Below are positions 24,670 through 37,543 of a stretch of 64,000 nt of DNA, piece by piece. The position numbers were made by a program, and so were the translations under genes. This DNA is from Chromobacterium sp. IIBBL 290-4 (GTDB lineage Bacteria; Pseudomonadota; Gammaproteobacteria; Burkholderiales; Chromobacteriaceae): positions 4,216,001-4,280,000 of the forward strand of contig NZ_CP100128.1 of NCBI RefSeq assembly GCF_024207115.1. Direction: 5' to 3'. Within the stretch, counting starts at the first letter, position 1. The number at the start of each line of letters is the position of its first letter. The notes beneath the pieces were generated by a model. The model ran no database searches. It saw nothing but the letters and a program-made list of their open reading frames with translations, and was not told the DNA's origin.

Positions 24670-25442
24670 CGAACCGGACCAGGCGGCACGCCAAGCAGCT
24701 TCAGCTCCAGCGGCGCCGCGTCGCGCGGCAGCCATTTGTTGTAGATGCGCTTGAAGGTGCCGTCTTTCTTGATCGCGGCGAAAGCATCTTGCCAACGCTT
24801 CACCTCGTCCGCCGAAGTGCCGCGGGAGAAAGCCAAGTACAACTCCAGCGATTCCAGCACCCGCACCAGTTCCACCGCATCGGCCGGCTGGTGGATATCC
24901 TTGAGCACCGAAGCCACCACGAAGCCGCCCTCCACCCACATATCGTAGCGGCCAAGCAGCAACTTCTGCGCCGTCACCTGCGGCGTGGGGGCCAGATCCA
25001 CCTCGACAAAGCCGGCGGCCGATGCCGCGTCGGCGAAAATGCTGCCGCGGTAGGCGCCTACCGGCCGCTGGTAAATGCCCGCGCCCAACGCCAGCAGCTT
25101 GGCCGCCTCCCCCTTGCGCGCCAGCAATACCGTTTGCGACACGGCGATGGGCCCCAGCAAGCTCATCTGCTTTTCCCGCGCTTCGCTGCGTCCCACGGTG
25201 AACAGCATCACGCCCGGCGTGGTCAGCAGCTCCTTATAGCCCCGCGCCCAGGGCACCACCTCGATGGGCGCGTTGTCGCGAATGCGCGCCTGGATCTCGC
25301 GCACCACTTCCACCGCCATGCCGTCCGCCACGCCGTTGCGCTGGAAGGTGATGGGCGGCCAATCCTCGGTGTAGATGGTCAAGCTCCAGGCCGGCGCGCA
25401 GGCCAGCCCCAAAAACAGGAAAAGCAGCGCTCGCATCGCCAT
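24666..25442 (-). CDS. periplasmic solute-binding protein, family 3, orphan
   Basis: Predicted secreted binding protein of about 258 aa. The signal peptide is MAMRALLFLFLGLACAPAWS, and the mature chain starts LTIYTEDWPPITFQRNGVAD, a common start in family 3 proteins. VEVVREIQARI and GAYRGSIFADAASAAGF follow in the expected order. It has no neighbouring permease, like the other two family 3 proteins in this window. ATG 25442 and 25436 are both possible starts. It is convergent with the CLC-F gene and divergent from fbp. Confidence 0.82.
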   Translation of the reverse strand: MAMRALLFLFLGLACAPAWSLTIYTEDWPPITFQRNGVADGMAVEVVREIQARIRDNAPIEVVPWARGYKELLTTPGVMLFTVGRSEAREKQMSLLGPIAVSQTVLLARKGEAAKLLALGAGIYQRPVGAYRGSIFADAASAAGFVEVDLAPTPQVTAQKLLLGRYDMWVEGGFVVASVLKDIHQPADAVELVRVLESLELYLAFSRGTSADEVKRWQDAFAAIKKDGTFKRIYNKWLPRDAAPLELKLLGVPPGPVR

Positions 25443-25512
25443 GGCAGGCCCACCCTGAAGCATTCTATGATTATTGATAGCCGCTGCGCCTGCCCTGCGC
25501 CGCGTATTTGGT

Positions 25513-25518
25513 TATAAT
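25513..25518 (+). promoter_or_regulatory. candidate -10 box of fbp
   Basis: A perfect TATAAT, preceded by TTGGT, lies 64 bp upstream of the fbp start. A recognisable -35 box at the right distance is missing. Confidence 0.4.
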
Positions 25519-25581
25519 GCCGCGTTGTATCGGCAACCCGCCGGCATTATCATCCGCGCATACCCATTCCGAAGGAACGTC

Positions 25582-26592
25582 ATGAGCCGCATCACCCTCT
25601 CCCGCTTTCTGATCGAACAGCAACGCAAGGCCGGCACGCTGCCGCCGGAGCTGCGCCTGCTGATCGAGACTGTTGGCCGCGCCTGCAAGGCCATCAGTTA
25701 CTCGGTGAACAAGGGCGCGCTGGCTGGCGTGCTGGGCGAAGCCGGCACCGGCAATGTTCAGGGCGAGGCGCAGAAAAAGCTGGACGTGATCGCCAACGAT
25801 TTCCTGCTGGACGCCAATGAATGGGGCGGCAGCCTGGCCGCGATGGCGTCGGAAGAAATGGAACTGCCCTACCATATCCCTGGCGAATACCCTAAGGGCG
25901 AATACCTGCTGATGTTCGATCCGCTGGACGGCTCGTCCAATATCGACGTCAACATCTCGGTGGGCACCATTTTCTCCATCCTGCGCTGCCCGGACGGCGT
26001 GACGCAGCCGTCCGAACAAGACTTCCTGCAGCCCGGCACCCACCAGGTGGCCGCCGGCTACACCGTTTACGGCCCGCAAACCATGCTGGTGCTGACCTTC
26101 GGCTCCGGCGTGCACGGCTTCACGCTGGATCGCGAGCACGGTTCCTTCGTGCTGACCCACCCGGACATGAAGGTGCCGGAGCGCACTGCCGAATTCGCCA
26201 TCAATATGTCCAATATGCGCCACTGGGAGGCGCCGGTGCGCCGCTATGTGGAGGAAATGCTGGCCGGCGCGACCGGTCCGCGCGGCCGCGATTTCAATAT
26301 GCGCTGGGTGGCCTCGATGGTGGCCGAAGTACATCGCATCATCACCCGCGGCGGCATCTTCATGTACCCGAAAGACGCTCGCGACCCGTCCAAGGCCGGC
26401 AAGCTGCGCCTGATGTACGAAGGCAACCCGATGGCCTTCGTGATTGAGCAAGCCGGCGGTTCGGCCACCAACGGCCATCAACGCATCATGGACATCGTGC
26501 CGAGCAAGCTGCACGAGCGCGTGGCGGTCTTCCTCGGCTCCAAGGAGGAAGTAGAGCTGGTGACCCGCTACCATCGCGAACAGAACAGCTAA
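25582..26592 (+). CDS. fbp: fructose-1,6-bisphosphatase class I
   Basis: Gluconeogenic phosphatase converting fructose-1,6-bisphosphate to fructose-6-phosphate, 336 aa. It starts [20 protein letters not shown]. The metal-binding signature is [20 protein letters not shown], and [20 protein letters not shown] is the substrate-site block near the C-terminus. GAAGGAA with good spacing precedes ATG 25582; upstream codons in the frame have no such support. It stands alone and ends at a strong terminator. Confidence 0.96.
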   Translation: MSRITLSRFLIEQQRKAGTLPPELRLLIETVGRACKAISYSVNKGALAGVLGEAGTGNVQGEAQKKLDVIANDFLLDANEWGGSLAAMASEEMELPYHIPGEYPKGEYLLMFDPLDGSSNIDVNISVGTIFSILRCPDGVTQPSEQDFLQPGTHQVAAGYTVYGPQTMLVLTFGSGVHGFTLDREHGSFVLTHPDMKVPERTAEFAINMSNMRHWEAPVRRYVEEMLAGATGPRGRDFNMRWVASMVAEVHRIITRGGIFMYPKDARDPSKAGKLRLMYEGNPMAFVIEQAGGSATNGHQRIMDIVPSKLHERVAVFLGSKEEVELVTRYHREQNS

Positions 26593-26615
26593 ACACAGCG
26601 TTCTCCATCATGACG

Positions 26616-26640
26616 AACCGCCGGCTTGCCGGCGGTTTTA
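26616..26640 (+). terminator. intrinsic terminator of fbp
   Basis: AACCGCCGG (26616-26624) pairs perfectly with CCGGCGGTT (26629-26637) around CTTG, followed by a short T-rich tail. Confidence 0.85.
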
Positions 26641-26659
26641 TATATCAACCAACAAGCGA

Positions 26660-27352
26660 TCACCTCATCTCCCACTTTTCATTCAAAAATTCCCACAATT
26701 GAACCGCGGGAATAGAAGCCCTTGATGTAGACCTCTTCGTCCCTTTCAGAACTGACAGGCCGAATTTTTTTATTAGCTGTGATTTTAATCTATCAACTTC
26801 CTCGCGACCAACCTTAAGCACAACCTTACTATTAACATCGTTTTGATTCTCAGCCATCACCAAACCAAACGATACGCTATTACCTCCCATTGCATATATC
26901 ATCCAGGCTTTATCATAGCCTATTTTGAACTCATCAATCTCCCTAACAACCGTTCCACTTTCCCTCAAGATACGATCTGTATCATTCAAGTCGTTTTCAA
27001 TCAAGCTTACCCCATCCTGCACTTTTTCCTTAAGAATCAATATCTGCCCATGCAAAAGCGTAGATGACGCTCTAATTTCCGGATCCTCATCCTTCTCATA
27101 CCCCTTAACCAAACCTTCAAATTCATCTAGCTGCGACCTTAACACTACAAGTCGTGACATAAGGCTATAAAACTGCCCAAGCTCCTCCGGCACATCGCTG
27201 TCTTTCTTTACAGAAATTGAATACACTTCAGAAAACTGATTGATCATATCCCGAGCATACAAATATGCTCGAGAGTATGCTGGGGCAGCCAGCAGCGGCG
27301 CAGCAAAAATCAACATATAACAAGCAACAAGCCTTGCCTGCCAAGCAATCAT
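26660..27352 (-). CDS. AT-rich orphan gene, secreted coiled protein of unknown function
   Basis: I do not recognise this protein (about 230 aa). Residues 1-25 look like a signal peptide (MIAWQARLVACYMLIFAAPL then LAAPA). The rest is charged and probably helical, with heptad-like stretches such as YSLMSRLVVLRSQLDEFEGL and ILKEKVQDGVSLIENDL. Its base composition is markedly richer in A and T than all neighbours, suggesting acquisition from elsewhere. ATG 27352 is preceded by GGAG. An IS5-type element sits about 70 bp upstream and may have separated the gene from its promoter. Confidence 0.6.
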   Translation of the reverse strand: MIAWQARLVACYMLIFAAPLLAAPAYSRAYLYARDMINQFSEVYSISVKKDSDVPEELGQFYSLMSRLVVLRSQLDEFEGLVKGYEKDEDPEIRASSTLLHGQILILKEKVQDGVSLIENDLNDTDRILRESGTVVREIDEFKIGYDKAWMIYAMGGNSVSFGLVMAENQNDVNSKVVLKVGREEVDRLKSQLIKKFGLSVLKGTKRSTSRASIPAVQLWEFLNEKWEMR

Positions 27353-27415
27353 ATTACTCACTCCGACCAATACTCAAACCATACATTTCCTTTACTTCTA
27401 TAGAAGCAACAATCA

Positions 27416-27424
27416 GTTCCGTCA
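27416..27424. repeat. 9-bp target-site duplication, left copy
   Basis: GTTCCGTCA directly before the left end of the insertion sequence, identical to 28461-28469. Confidence 0.93.
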
Positions 27425-28460
27425 GGCTTTGTTGCACAAATCACCCTCCCAGCAGGCGGGGTAGAATGACGGCATGAGCAAGCCCGCCCCGCCCAAGTAC
27501 AAGACCACCAACTGGAAGACCTACAATGCTGCGCTCAAGGCGCGTGGGTCGCTGATGATCTGGTTGGACCGTGACATGCGCTGGCATGGCTCTGCAGTCG
27601 GCAAACGTGGACGGACACCGACTTTCAGCGATGCCGCCATTCAGTTCTGCCTGACGATCAAATGCCTGTTCAATCTTGCGCTCCGACAGGCCGTGGGTAT
27701 GGTGCAAAGCCTGCTCAAACTGGCGGGGCTGGACTGGCTGACGCCGGACTACAGCACCGTGTGCCGGCGGCAAAAGCATTTGCAGGTGGCCATTCCTTGC
27801 CGTCCAACCACGACCGGGCTGCACCTGTTGATCGACAGCACCGGCATCAAGATGCTGGGTGAAGGCGAATGGAAAACGAAGAAACACGGCGCGGAGTACC
27901 GCCGTCAGTGGCGCAAGGTGCATTTGGGCATTGATGCGCAGACGCTGGAAATCCGGGCGATTGAAGTGACCGACAACGCGGTGGGCGATGCGCCAATGTT
28001 GCCGGAGTTGCTGGACCAGATTTCCGCGGGGGAAAGGATTGCTGCAGTAAGTGGCGATGGTGCCTACGACACCAAAGGCTGCCATGAAGCGATTGCCAAG
28101 CGAAAAGCCGAGGCGGTGATTCCTACCCGAAAGAATGCCAAGCCGTGGAAGGAAAATCGGTTGGGCGCCCATGTCCGAAACGAGATACTGCGTGCTACCC
28201 GGCTCCTGGGTCGAGCGATCTGGAGGAAATGGAGCGGTTACCATCGCCGCAGCCTGGTGGAAACCAAGATGCGCTGTTTCAAGCTGCTGGGCGAGCGGGT
28301 AATGGCAAGGGACTTCGACCGTCAAGTCGCAGAGCTCCAAGTGCGAGCGGCGATCTTGAACCGCTTCACGCGGCTCGGGACGCCGATGACGGTGCGCATG
28401 CCATAAATCCGTCCGGGGAAAGGGGCTTTGCATGCCGAAGCCTATTTATGCAACAAAGCC
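27425..28460 (+). mobile_element. IS5-family insertion sequence (IS903-like group), 1,036 bp
   Basis: Complete element with terminal inverted repeats: left GGCTTTGTTGCACAAAT and right (complement) GGCTTTGTTGCATAAAT, 16 of 17 identical. It is flanked by perfect 9-bp duplications, and encodes one intact transposase. The 9-bp duplication matches the IS903 group. Intact ends and an uninterrupted gene point to a recent, possibly active insertion. Confidence 0.93.
27474..28406 (+). CDS. IS5-family transposase
   Basis: DDE transposase of 310 aa filling the insertion sequence. The N-terminal part reads NWKTYNAALKARGSLMIWLD, typical of IS903-group enzymes. Catalytic residues are visible as Asp in LLIDSTGIKMLGEG, Asp in SGDGAYDTKGCHEAI and Glu in RRSLVETKMRCFKLLGER, the Y-R-E type block. 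The length is complete and no frameshift is present, so the protein is probably functional. Confidence 0.95.
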   Translation: MSKPAPPKYKTTNWKTYNAALKARGSLMIWLDRDMRWHGSAVGKRGRTPTFSDAAIQFCLTIKCLFNLALRQAVGMVQSLLKLAGLDWLTPDYSTVCRRQKHLQVAIPCRPTTTGLHLLIDSTGIKMLGEGEWKTKKHGAEYRRQWRKVHLGIDAQTLEIRAIEVTDNAVGDAPMLPELLDQISAGERIAAVSGDGAYDTKGCHEAIAKRKAEAVIPTRKNAKPWKENRLGAHVRNEILRATRLLGRAIWRKWSGYHRRSLVETKMRCFKLLGERVMARDFDRQVAELQVRAAILNRFTRLGTPMTVRMP

Positions 28461-28469
28461 GTTCCGTCA
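28461..28469. repeat. 9-bp target-site duplication, right copy
   Basis: GTTCCGTCA directly after the right terminal repeat, identical to 27416-27424. Confidence 0.93.
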
Positions 28470-28486
28470 ATAAAATTAAATACCAT

Positions 28487-28523
28487 AAAAAAAACCCTCC
28501 CAGATCATATGATCGAGAGGGCT
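28487..28523 (-). terminator. intrinsic terminator of purL
   Basis: On the minus strand CCCTC, an inner palindrome GATCATATGATC and GAGGG form a long stem followed by eight Ts (28487-28494 complement). It lies about 80 bp after the purL stop and right beside the insertion sequence. Confidence 0.8.
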
Positions 28524-28604
28524 TCTAGCGACGCTATTCAACAGCCAGTTAATACTTCAACTATGACAATGAATCCAACCTAAAATAGAAACAGGTTATC
28601 TCCC

Positions 28605-33027
<4,423 letters not shown>

Positions 33028-33052
33028 GCCGCTTCCCTCCAGACGATCAGAC

Positions 33053-33081
33053 AAAAGCGCCGACGACTCCCGGCGCTTTTT
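33053..33081 (+). terminator. intrinsic terminator of glnB
   Basis: AAAAGCGCCG (33053-33062) and CGGCGCTTTT (33071-33080) pair perfectly around an 8-base loop, ending in a T run. Confidence 0.88.
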
Positions 33082-33110
33082 CGCAGGCGCGTTCCGCGCG
33101 CGCCTGCAGC

Positions 33111-33725
33111 CTAGGCCGCGCTTTGCAACTCTAGCAGGTAGGGACGCACTTTCGCGGCAGTCATTTTCTGCACGCGGCACAGCAGCCCATGGTCCGCGCT
33201 CACGCCATATTGTGACGCCAGCCCGCCATGCAGGTGCAGCAACAAATTGGCCGCCATCTCCGCATCCGCCAGCGCGCGGTGCGCACGCCCGGTGCTGGGC
33301 AAGCCCGCCCAGCGCGTCAAGGTGCCAAGCTTGTGATCCGGCGCGTCCGGCTGCAAGCGCCGCGACAACAACAAGGTGCAGGCAAAATCCTGGCGGCGGG
33401 CGCGGCCAAGCAAGGCCAGCTCGTAATCCCAGAATTTACGGTCAAAGCTGGCGTTATGCGCGACCAGCGGGGCATCCCCGACAAACTCGGCCGCCCCGCG
33501 CATCGCTTGCGCGGCGCTTGGCGCATCGCGCAGCATGGCGTTGGTGATGCCGGTCAGCCGCTCTATCATCGGCGGCACCCATACCCCGGCGTTCATCAGG
33601 CTCTGATAGCGGTCGACGATCCGCCCCTCCTCCAGCAACACAATGCCGATTTCGGTGGCGCGGCAGTCGCGGCCCGGCGTGATGCCGTTGGTTTCAAAGT
33701 CGATGACCGCGACGCGCTGCCTCAT
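33111..33725 (-). CDS. DnaQ-like 3'-5' exonuclease
   Basis: Predicted DEDDh exonuclease of 204 aa. Motif I is VIDFETNG near residue 8, motif II HNASFDRKFWDYEL near 95, and motif III AHRALADAEMAANLLLHL near 150 with the His and final Asp. It resembles the DNA polymerase III epsilon/ExoX group, but lacks the polymerase-binding tail, so a repair or RNA-trimming role is possible. Its ATG overlaps the stop of the small upstream gene by four bases, implying translational coupling. Confidence 0.88.
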   Translation of the reverse strand: MRQRVAVIDFETNGITPGRDCRATEIGIVLLEEGRIVDRYQSLMNAGVWVPPMIERLTGITNAMLRDAPSAAQAMRGAAEFVGDAPLVAHNASFDRKFWDYELALLGRARRQDFACTLLLSRRLQPDAPDHKLGTLTRWAGLPSTGRAHRALADAEMAANLLLHLHGGLASQYGVSADHGLLCRVQKMTAAKVRPYLLELQSAA

Positions 33726-33925
33726 GCCAGCGCTGCCTTGGCGGCCTCTTCCGGCGTCAGTCCGTCAAAAAACTGATCGGTATACCATTCTGCCTGCTCT
33801 TCGATGTGCTCCTGCGCCTCGGCCTCGGTAGCGCCGGCCGCTACCAGATGGGTTTCCACCTCCGCGCACCAGGCCAGCAAGGCCAGCGTTTCCTCATCCA
33901 GTTTTTCCTGCGGCTTTTTCGACAT
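33722..33925 (-). CDS. small conserved acidic protein, unknown function
   Basis: Protein of about 67 aa starting MSKKPQEKLDEETLALLAWC. It is acidic and helical, ends FDGLTPEEAAKAALA, and has no recognisable motif. AAGGAA precedes ATG 33925; the frame begins 21 bases earlier without a ribosome site. It overlaps the exonuclease start by four bases, so the pair is surely one operon, and the small protein might be an accessory of that enzyme. Confidence 0.65.
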   Translation of the reverse strand: MSKKPQEKLDEETLALLAWCAEVETHLVAAGATEAEAQEHIEEQAEWYTDQFFDGLTPEEAAKAALA

Positions 33926-33999
33926 CGGGATTTCCTTGCGATTCAATACATTATCGAGCCGGGCATTGTACTCGGCTTTGCGCGGCGCGCAAGCGCGGT

Positions 34000-34407
34000 C
34001 TAATCATCCACTCGGCCGCGCAGCGATTTGATGGCCGAGCGCTGCGATTTGCCGGCCAGCCGGCGTTGCTGCGAGCCGTAAGTCGGCTTGGTGGCGCGGC
34101 GCGCTTTGGGCGTATGGCTGGCGCCGTCTATCAAGGCCTGCAGCCGCAGCAGCGCGTCGGCCCGGTTCTGCTCCTGGGTGCGGTATTGCTGCGCCTTGAT
34201 GATGATCACGCCGTCCTTGCTGATGCGCTGGTCACTCAAGTTCAACAGCCTCTCGCGCAGCCAATCCGGCAGCGACGAGGCGGCGATGTCGAAGCGCAGA
34301 TGAATGGCGGACGAGACCTTGTTGACGTTCTGCCCGCCCGCGCCCTGGGCGCGCATCGCGGTGATCGTCAGCTCGTCCTCTTTGACGGGATAGCGGGAAA
34401 CAGACAT
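34000..34407 (-). CDS. arfB: alternative ribosome-rescue factor B (peptidyl-tRNA hydrolase)
   Basis: YaeJ/ArfB protein of 135 aa that frees ribosomes stalled at mRNA ends by hydrolysing peptidyl-tRNA. The catalytic GGQ is at residues 24-26 (TAMRAQGAGGQNVNKVSSAI), as in class I release factors without the codon-recognition domains. The basic C-terminal tail (RRLAGKSQRSAIKSLRGR) is the part that enters the empty mRNA channel. ATG 34407 is favoured; a TTG four codons upstream has no support. Confidence 0.94.
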   Translation of the reverse strand: MSVSRYPVKEDELTITAMRAQGAGGQNVNKVSSAIHLRFDIAASSLPDWLRERLLNLSDQRISKDGVIIIKAQQYRTQEQNRADALLRLQALIDGASHTPKARRATKPTYGSQQRRLAGKSQRSAIKSLRGRVDD

Positions 34408-34631
34408 GGGGAAAAACAATTTCTTAAAAGCGCATTATAAGCCGCAGCCGCCTGGGCGCTCAAAAGAATGCCGCTGTCGCAGAGCGGAGCCTCGCCAATC
34501 ATCAACGGCTGACGGCCAGAAACGCCCCCAATTCCCAATTTTCATTTCAAAATCAAAATCTAAAAACATCACATTAGCATTCTTGCAAGAAAACGCTGCC
34601 AGACCCATGCCCGGCAAGACGGGCCATAGCA

Positions 34632-34661
34632 TTGTCATTACCGCCGAGGCTAACCTATAAA
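34632..34661 (+). promoter_or_regulatory. sigma-70-type promoter of the chemoreceptor-PilZ gene
   Basis: TTGTCA (34632-34637), 18-bp spacer, TATAAA (34656-34661), 35 bp before the ATG. The 290-bp interval from arfB to this gene is otherwise empty. Confidence 0.6.
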
Positions 34662-34695
34662 GCCTGTGAAGCGCCCACTTTCCACGGAGGGTTTC

Positions 34696-36704
34696 ATGCG
34701 GCAACTGACCGTCAAGCAGTTACTGATCATCGGAACTATCATCGTCGCGGTGCCGCTGTTATTCGGCAATGCCATGATCTGGCTGAGCAACACCGCGCTG
34801 TTGCGAGCCGAGGCCGAAAAGCAGAAATTCGTCGCCGCCACCATCGCCTTCAAAAACGCCCGCTACAACGTGGTGCAGATTCAGCAGTTTCTGACCGACG
34901 CGGCCGCCACCGGCGAAACCGCCGACGATTATCGCGACGCCGAAAGCAACCGCCAGCAGGCGCAGCAGGAATTGGACAAGTTGATGGGGTTATTGCCCGA
35001 TCTTTCCCCAGCCCTGCAGCCGCTCAAACAACAGATAGACCATCTGCACGAAGTAGGCCGCAAAATGGCGGAAGCTTATGTCCACCAGGGACGCGAGGCC
35101 GGCAATGCCATCATGAAGCAAAAAGACAGCGGTTTCGACGATTCGACAGACGCCATCGACAAAGCGCTGGAGCAAGTATCAAAGAAGCTGGAGCAGCGCA
35201 GCGCCGTTGCCAGCACCAGCCAGCAAGACATTCTGGACGACGCCTTCTTGGTCAACGTCACCGTCGCCGCGGTGGCCATGCTGCTGGTTTTCGTCGGCAA
35301 CTATTACCAGTACCGCCGCCTCAACCGCATTCTCGGCGGCGAACCCGCCTATGCGTCGCAAGTCGCCCGCCGCATCGCCGAAGGCGATCTGGCCCTGCAG
35401 GTGATCAATCGCTCGCCGGACCCGCAAAGCCTGCTGGGCACCATGAAGGACATGGCCGCCACCTTGGCCGACTATATGCGGCAGCTGGATCTGGAATCCA
35501 AGCAAGTGGCGCAGTCGTCGTATCAAATTTCCGATATTTCCAAGCACATCACGGGCACGTCTCAACAAGAGCAGGGCCACTCCTCTGAAGTGCGGCAGGC
35601 CACTGCGGATTTGAGCGAAACCGCCGAATCGGTGCGGGAAATCGCGCAAAAGGTTAGCGAGCATGCCGACCAGGCCAGGCAAAGCGCCACGCAAGGCATG
35701 AACACCATGCGCAGCAATATCCAGGAAATGGGCCATGCGGTGGAGGAAGCCAGGACCGCCGAAACCAAGATTCTGGCGCTGTCAGAAGCCAATAAGAAGA
35801 TACAGCTGATTACCCAAACCATCGCCAGCATCACCGAGCAGACCAATCTGTTGGCGCTGAACGCAGCCATTGAAGCCGCCAGGGCTGGCGAAGCCGGGCG
35901 CGGTTTCGCCGTGGTGGCCGACGAGGTGCGCAAGCTGGCCTATCACGCCGGCCAGGCCACCGGCGAAATCACCGACATCATCGGCAATCTCAATCAGTTG
36001 ATCGAAGAAAACACCCTTCGGTGCAAGGCATCATTGAGCGCACTCGGGTCGGGATGGAGCGCGCGGAGCAAGCCAGCGATGCGATCTCCAGCCTGGTGCA
36101 GGATATAGACAATAACGTGGCGGCCGCGCATCAAATCAGCGATGTCAGCGGCGAGCAGATGAGCCGGCTGGAAACCTTGCGCAGCCAGTTGGACACCTTG
36201 CTGGACACCTTGAGCGAAAACTCGCTCAAGGTCCACACCACCGGCGCCATCAGCCTGGATCTGTACCGCGTGACGGAAAATCTGCGCGACATCATGAAGC
36301 AGTTTCAGTTCGACCCCAACTGGACAGCCAAGCCGGCCGACAACGAGAGCCGCCGCGTCCCGCGCGTCAGCAAGAACATGCTGGTGCAAGTGCGCGAAGG
36401 CGAACGCTTGCGCGACGCCATCACCGTGGATTTCAGCATGACCGGCCTGCAATTGCGCACCCCGCTGCCCTTGGCGGACGCTAAAGTCGGCAGCTTGCTC
36501 AAGCTGCAGATGCAGCTGCCTCACGACTCCATCGAGCAATACACGCGGCAAGACCCTCTGGAGATACAGGCCAAACTGCTATGGGAACGCGCAGGCAAAG
36601 AGGGTCAACTCTATGGCATGGAGTTCAGCCGCCCCAGCCCTGAGCAGCAGGAGCGGCTGCGCCAATGCTTCGCGTTTTACAGCCAGAGTCCGTCTTATCG
36701 ATAA
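34696..36704 (+). pseudogene. methyl-accepting chemotaxis protein with C-terminal PilZ domain, frame broken near 36015
   Basis: The first frame (34696-36108) encodes TM1 ([20 protein letters not shown]), a helical periplasmic part, TM2 ([17 protein letters not shown]), HAMP and the signalling tip [20 protein letters not shown], then runs out of frame after LIEENT. The other frame continues [20 protein letters not shown] to 36704 and ends in a PilZ domain, with the c-di-GMP motifs RRVPR and DFSMTG. Adding one C to ACCC at 36013-36016 restores a single protein of about 670 aa. GGAGGG five bases before ATG 34696 fixes the start. A sequence error is as likely as a true mutation. Confidence 0.82.
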
Positions 36705-36717
36705 GCCAAGGCGGGCA

Positions 36718-37431
36718 TCAAGCCTCCAGGCTCAGCCCGCCATCGCAAACCAGAACCTGGCCGGTCATGAAGCCATTGCCGATCAGGAATCGCGCCGCAT
36801 CGGCGATGTCCTCGGGCCTACCCACCCGTCCAGCCGGGCTTTGCGCCGCATAATCAGCGAACAATCGCTGCTTGTCCTGGCTGGGCAGGAAATTCCACCA
36901 ATCGGTATCAACCACGCCCGGCGCAATGCCGTTGACGCGCACCGGCTTCCACTCCCTCGCCAATACCGGCACCAGCGCCGAAATGGCGGCATTGGCAGAA
37001 GCCAGTCCCGCGGTGCCCGGTAAAGACGCATGCGCGCTCACCGCGGAGATAAAGGTGAGGCTGCCGCCCGGCCGTATCCAAGGCCGCGCCGCTTGAGCGC
37101 AAGCCAGTTGAGGAAACACTTTTTCCTCAAACCCCTTGATTACCGACGCCATCGACACCTCGGCGAAGGCGCCGCCGCCTTGATTGCTGCCAAACGCCAA
37201 CAGCAGATGATCTACCCCGCCCTGGCGCTGCAGCGCGTCGGCCAATCCCTTTGCGTCGGCGGCGTTCACGCACAGGCAAGCAGCGCCCGCGCCCAGCGTC
37301 TGCTGCGCAAGACGCAATCGCTCGGGGTTTCTGCCGGCAATCGTCACCTGATAGTCATGCGTCAGCAACAGACGGGCGCAAGCCAAGCCCATGCCGGCGG
37401 AACCGCCCAAGATGAATACTCTTTCAGACAT
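36718..37431 (-). CDS. short-chain dehydrogenase/reductase-like protein without the usual catalytic Tyr-Lys
   Basis: Rossmann-fold protein of 237 aa. The cofactor loop is VFILGGSAGMGLACARLL and the C-terminal block is NGFMTGQVLVCDGGLSLEA, both standard SDR features. The expected Tyr-x-x-x-Lys is absent: the matching segment reads GLASANAAISALV. The Ser of FISAVSAHAS remains. It may be a cofactor-binding sensor or a divergent enzyme. GGGAG six bases upstream supports ATG 37431. It is divergent from an MmyB-type regulator that may control it. Confidence 0.85.
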   Translation of the reverse strand: MSERVFILGGSAGMGLACARLLLTHDYQVTIAGRNPERLRLAQQTLGAGAACLCVNAADAKGLADALQRQGGVDHLLLAFGSNQGGGAFAEVSMASVIKGFEEKVFPQLACAQAARPWIRPGGSLTFISAVSAHASLPGTAGLASANAAISALVPVLAREWKPVRVNGIAPGVVDTDWWNFLPSQDKQRLFADYAAQSPAGRVGRPEDIADAARFLIGNGFMTGQVLVCDGGLSLEA

Positions 37432-37543
37432 GATGAACTCCCTTTTCGAAGAGAACCGGCCTGGATTCCGGCCGGATGGCGATCGCCACATGCTCATCAT
37501 TGCGGTTTCGGAATATGATAAACAGTTGCCAACTCATCCTGGT

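Noticed and set aside
36010..36021. Programmed -1 ribosomal frameshift in the chemoreceptor-PilZ gene
   Set aside because: No slippery X-XXY-YYZ heptamer in the right frame and no obvious downstream stem; a missing C explains it more simply.
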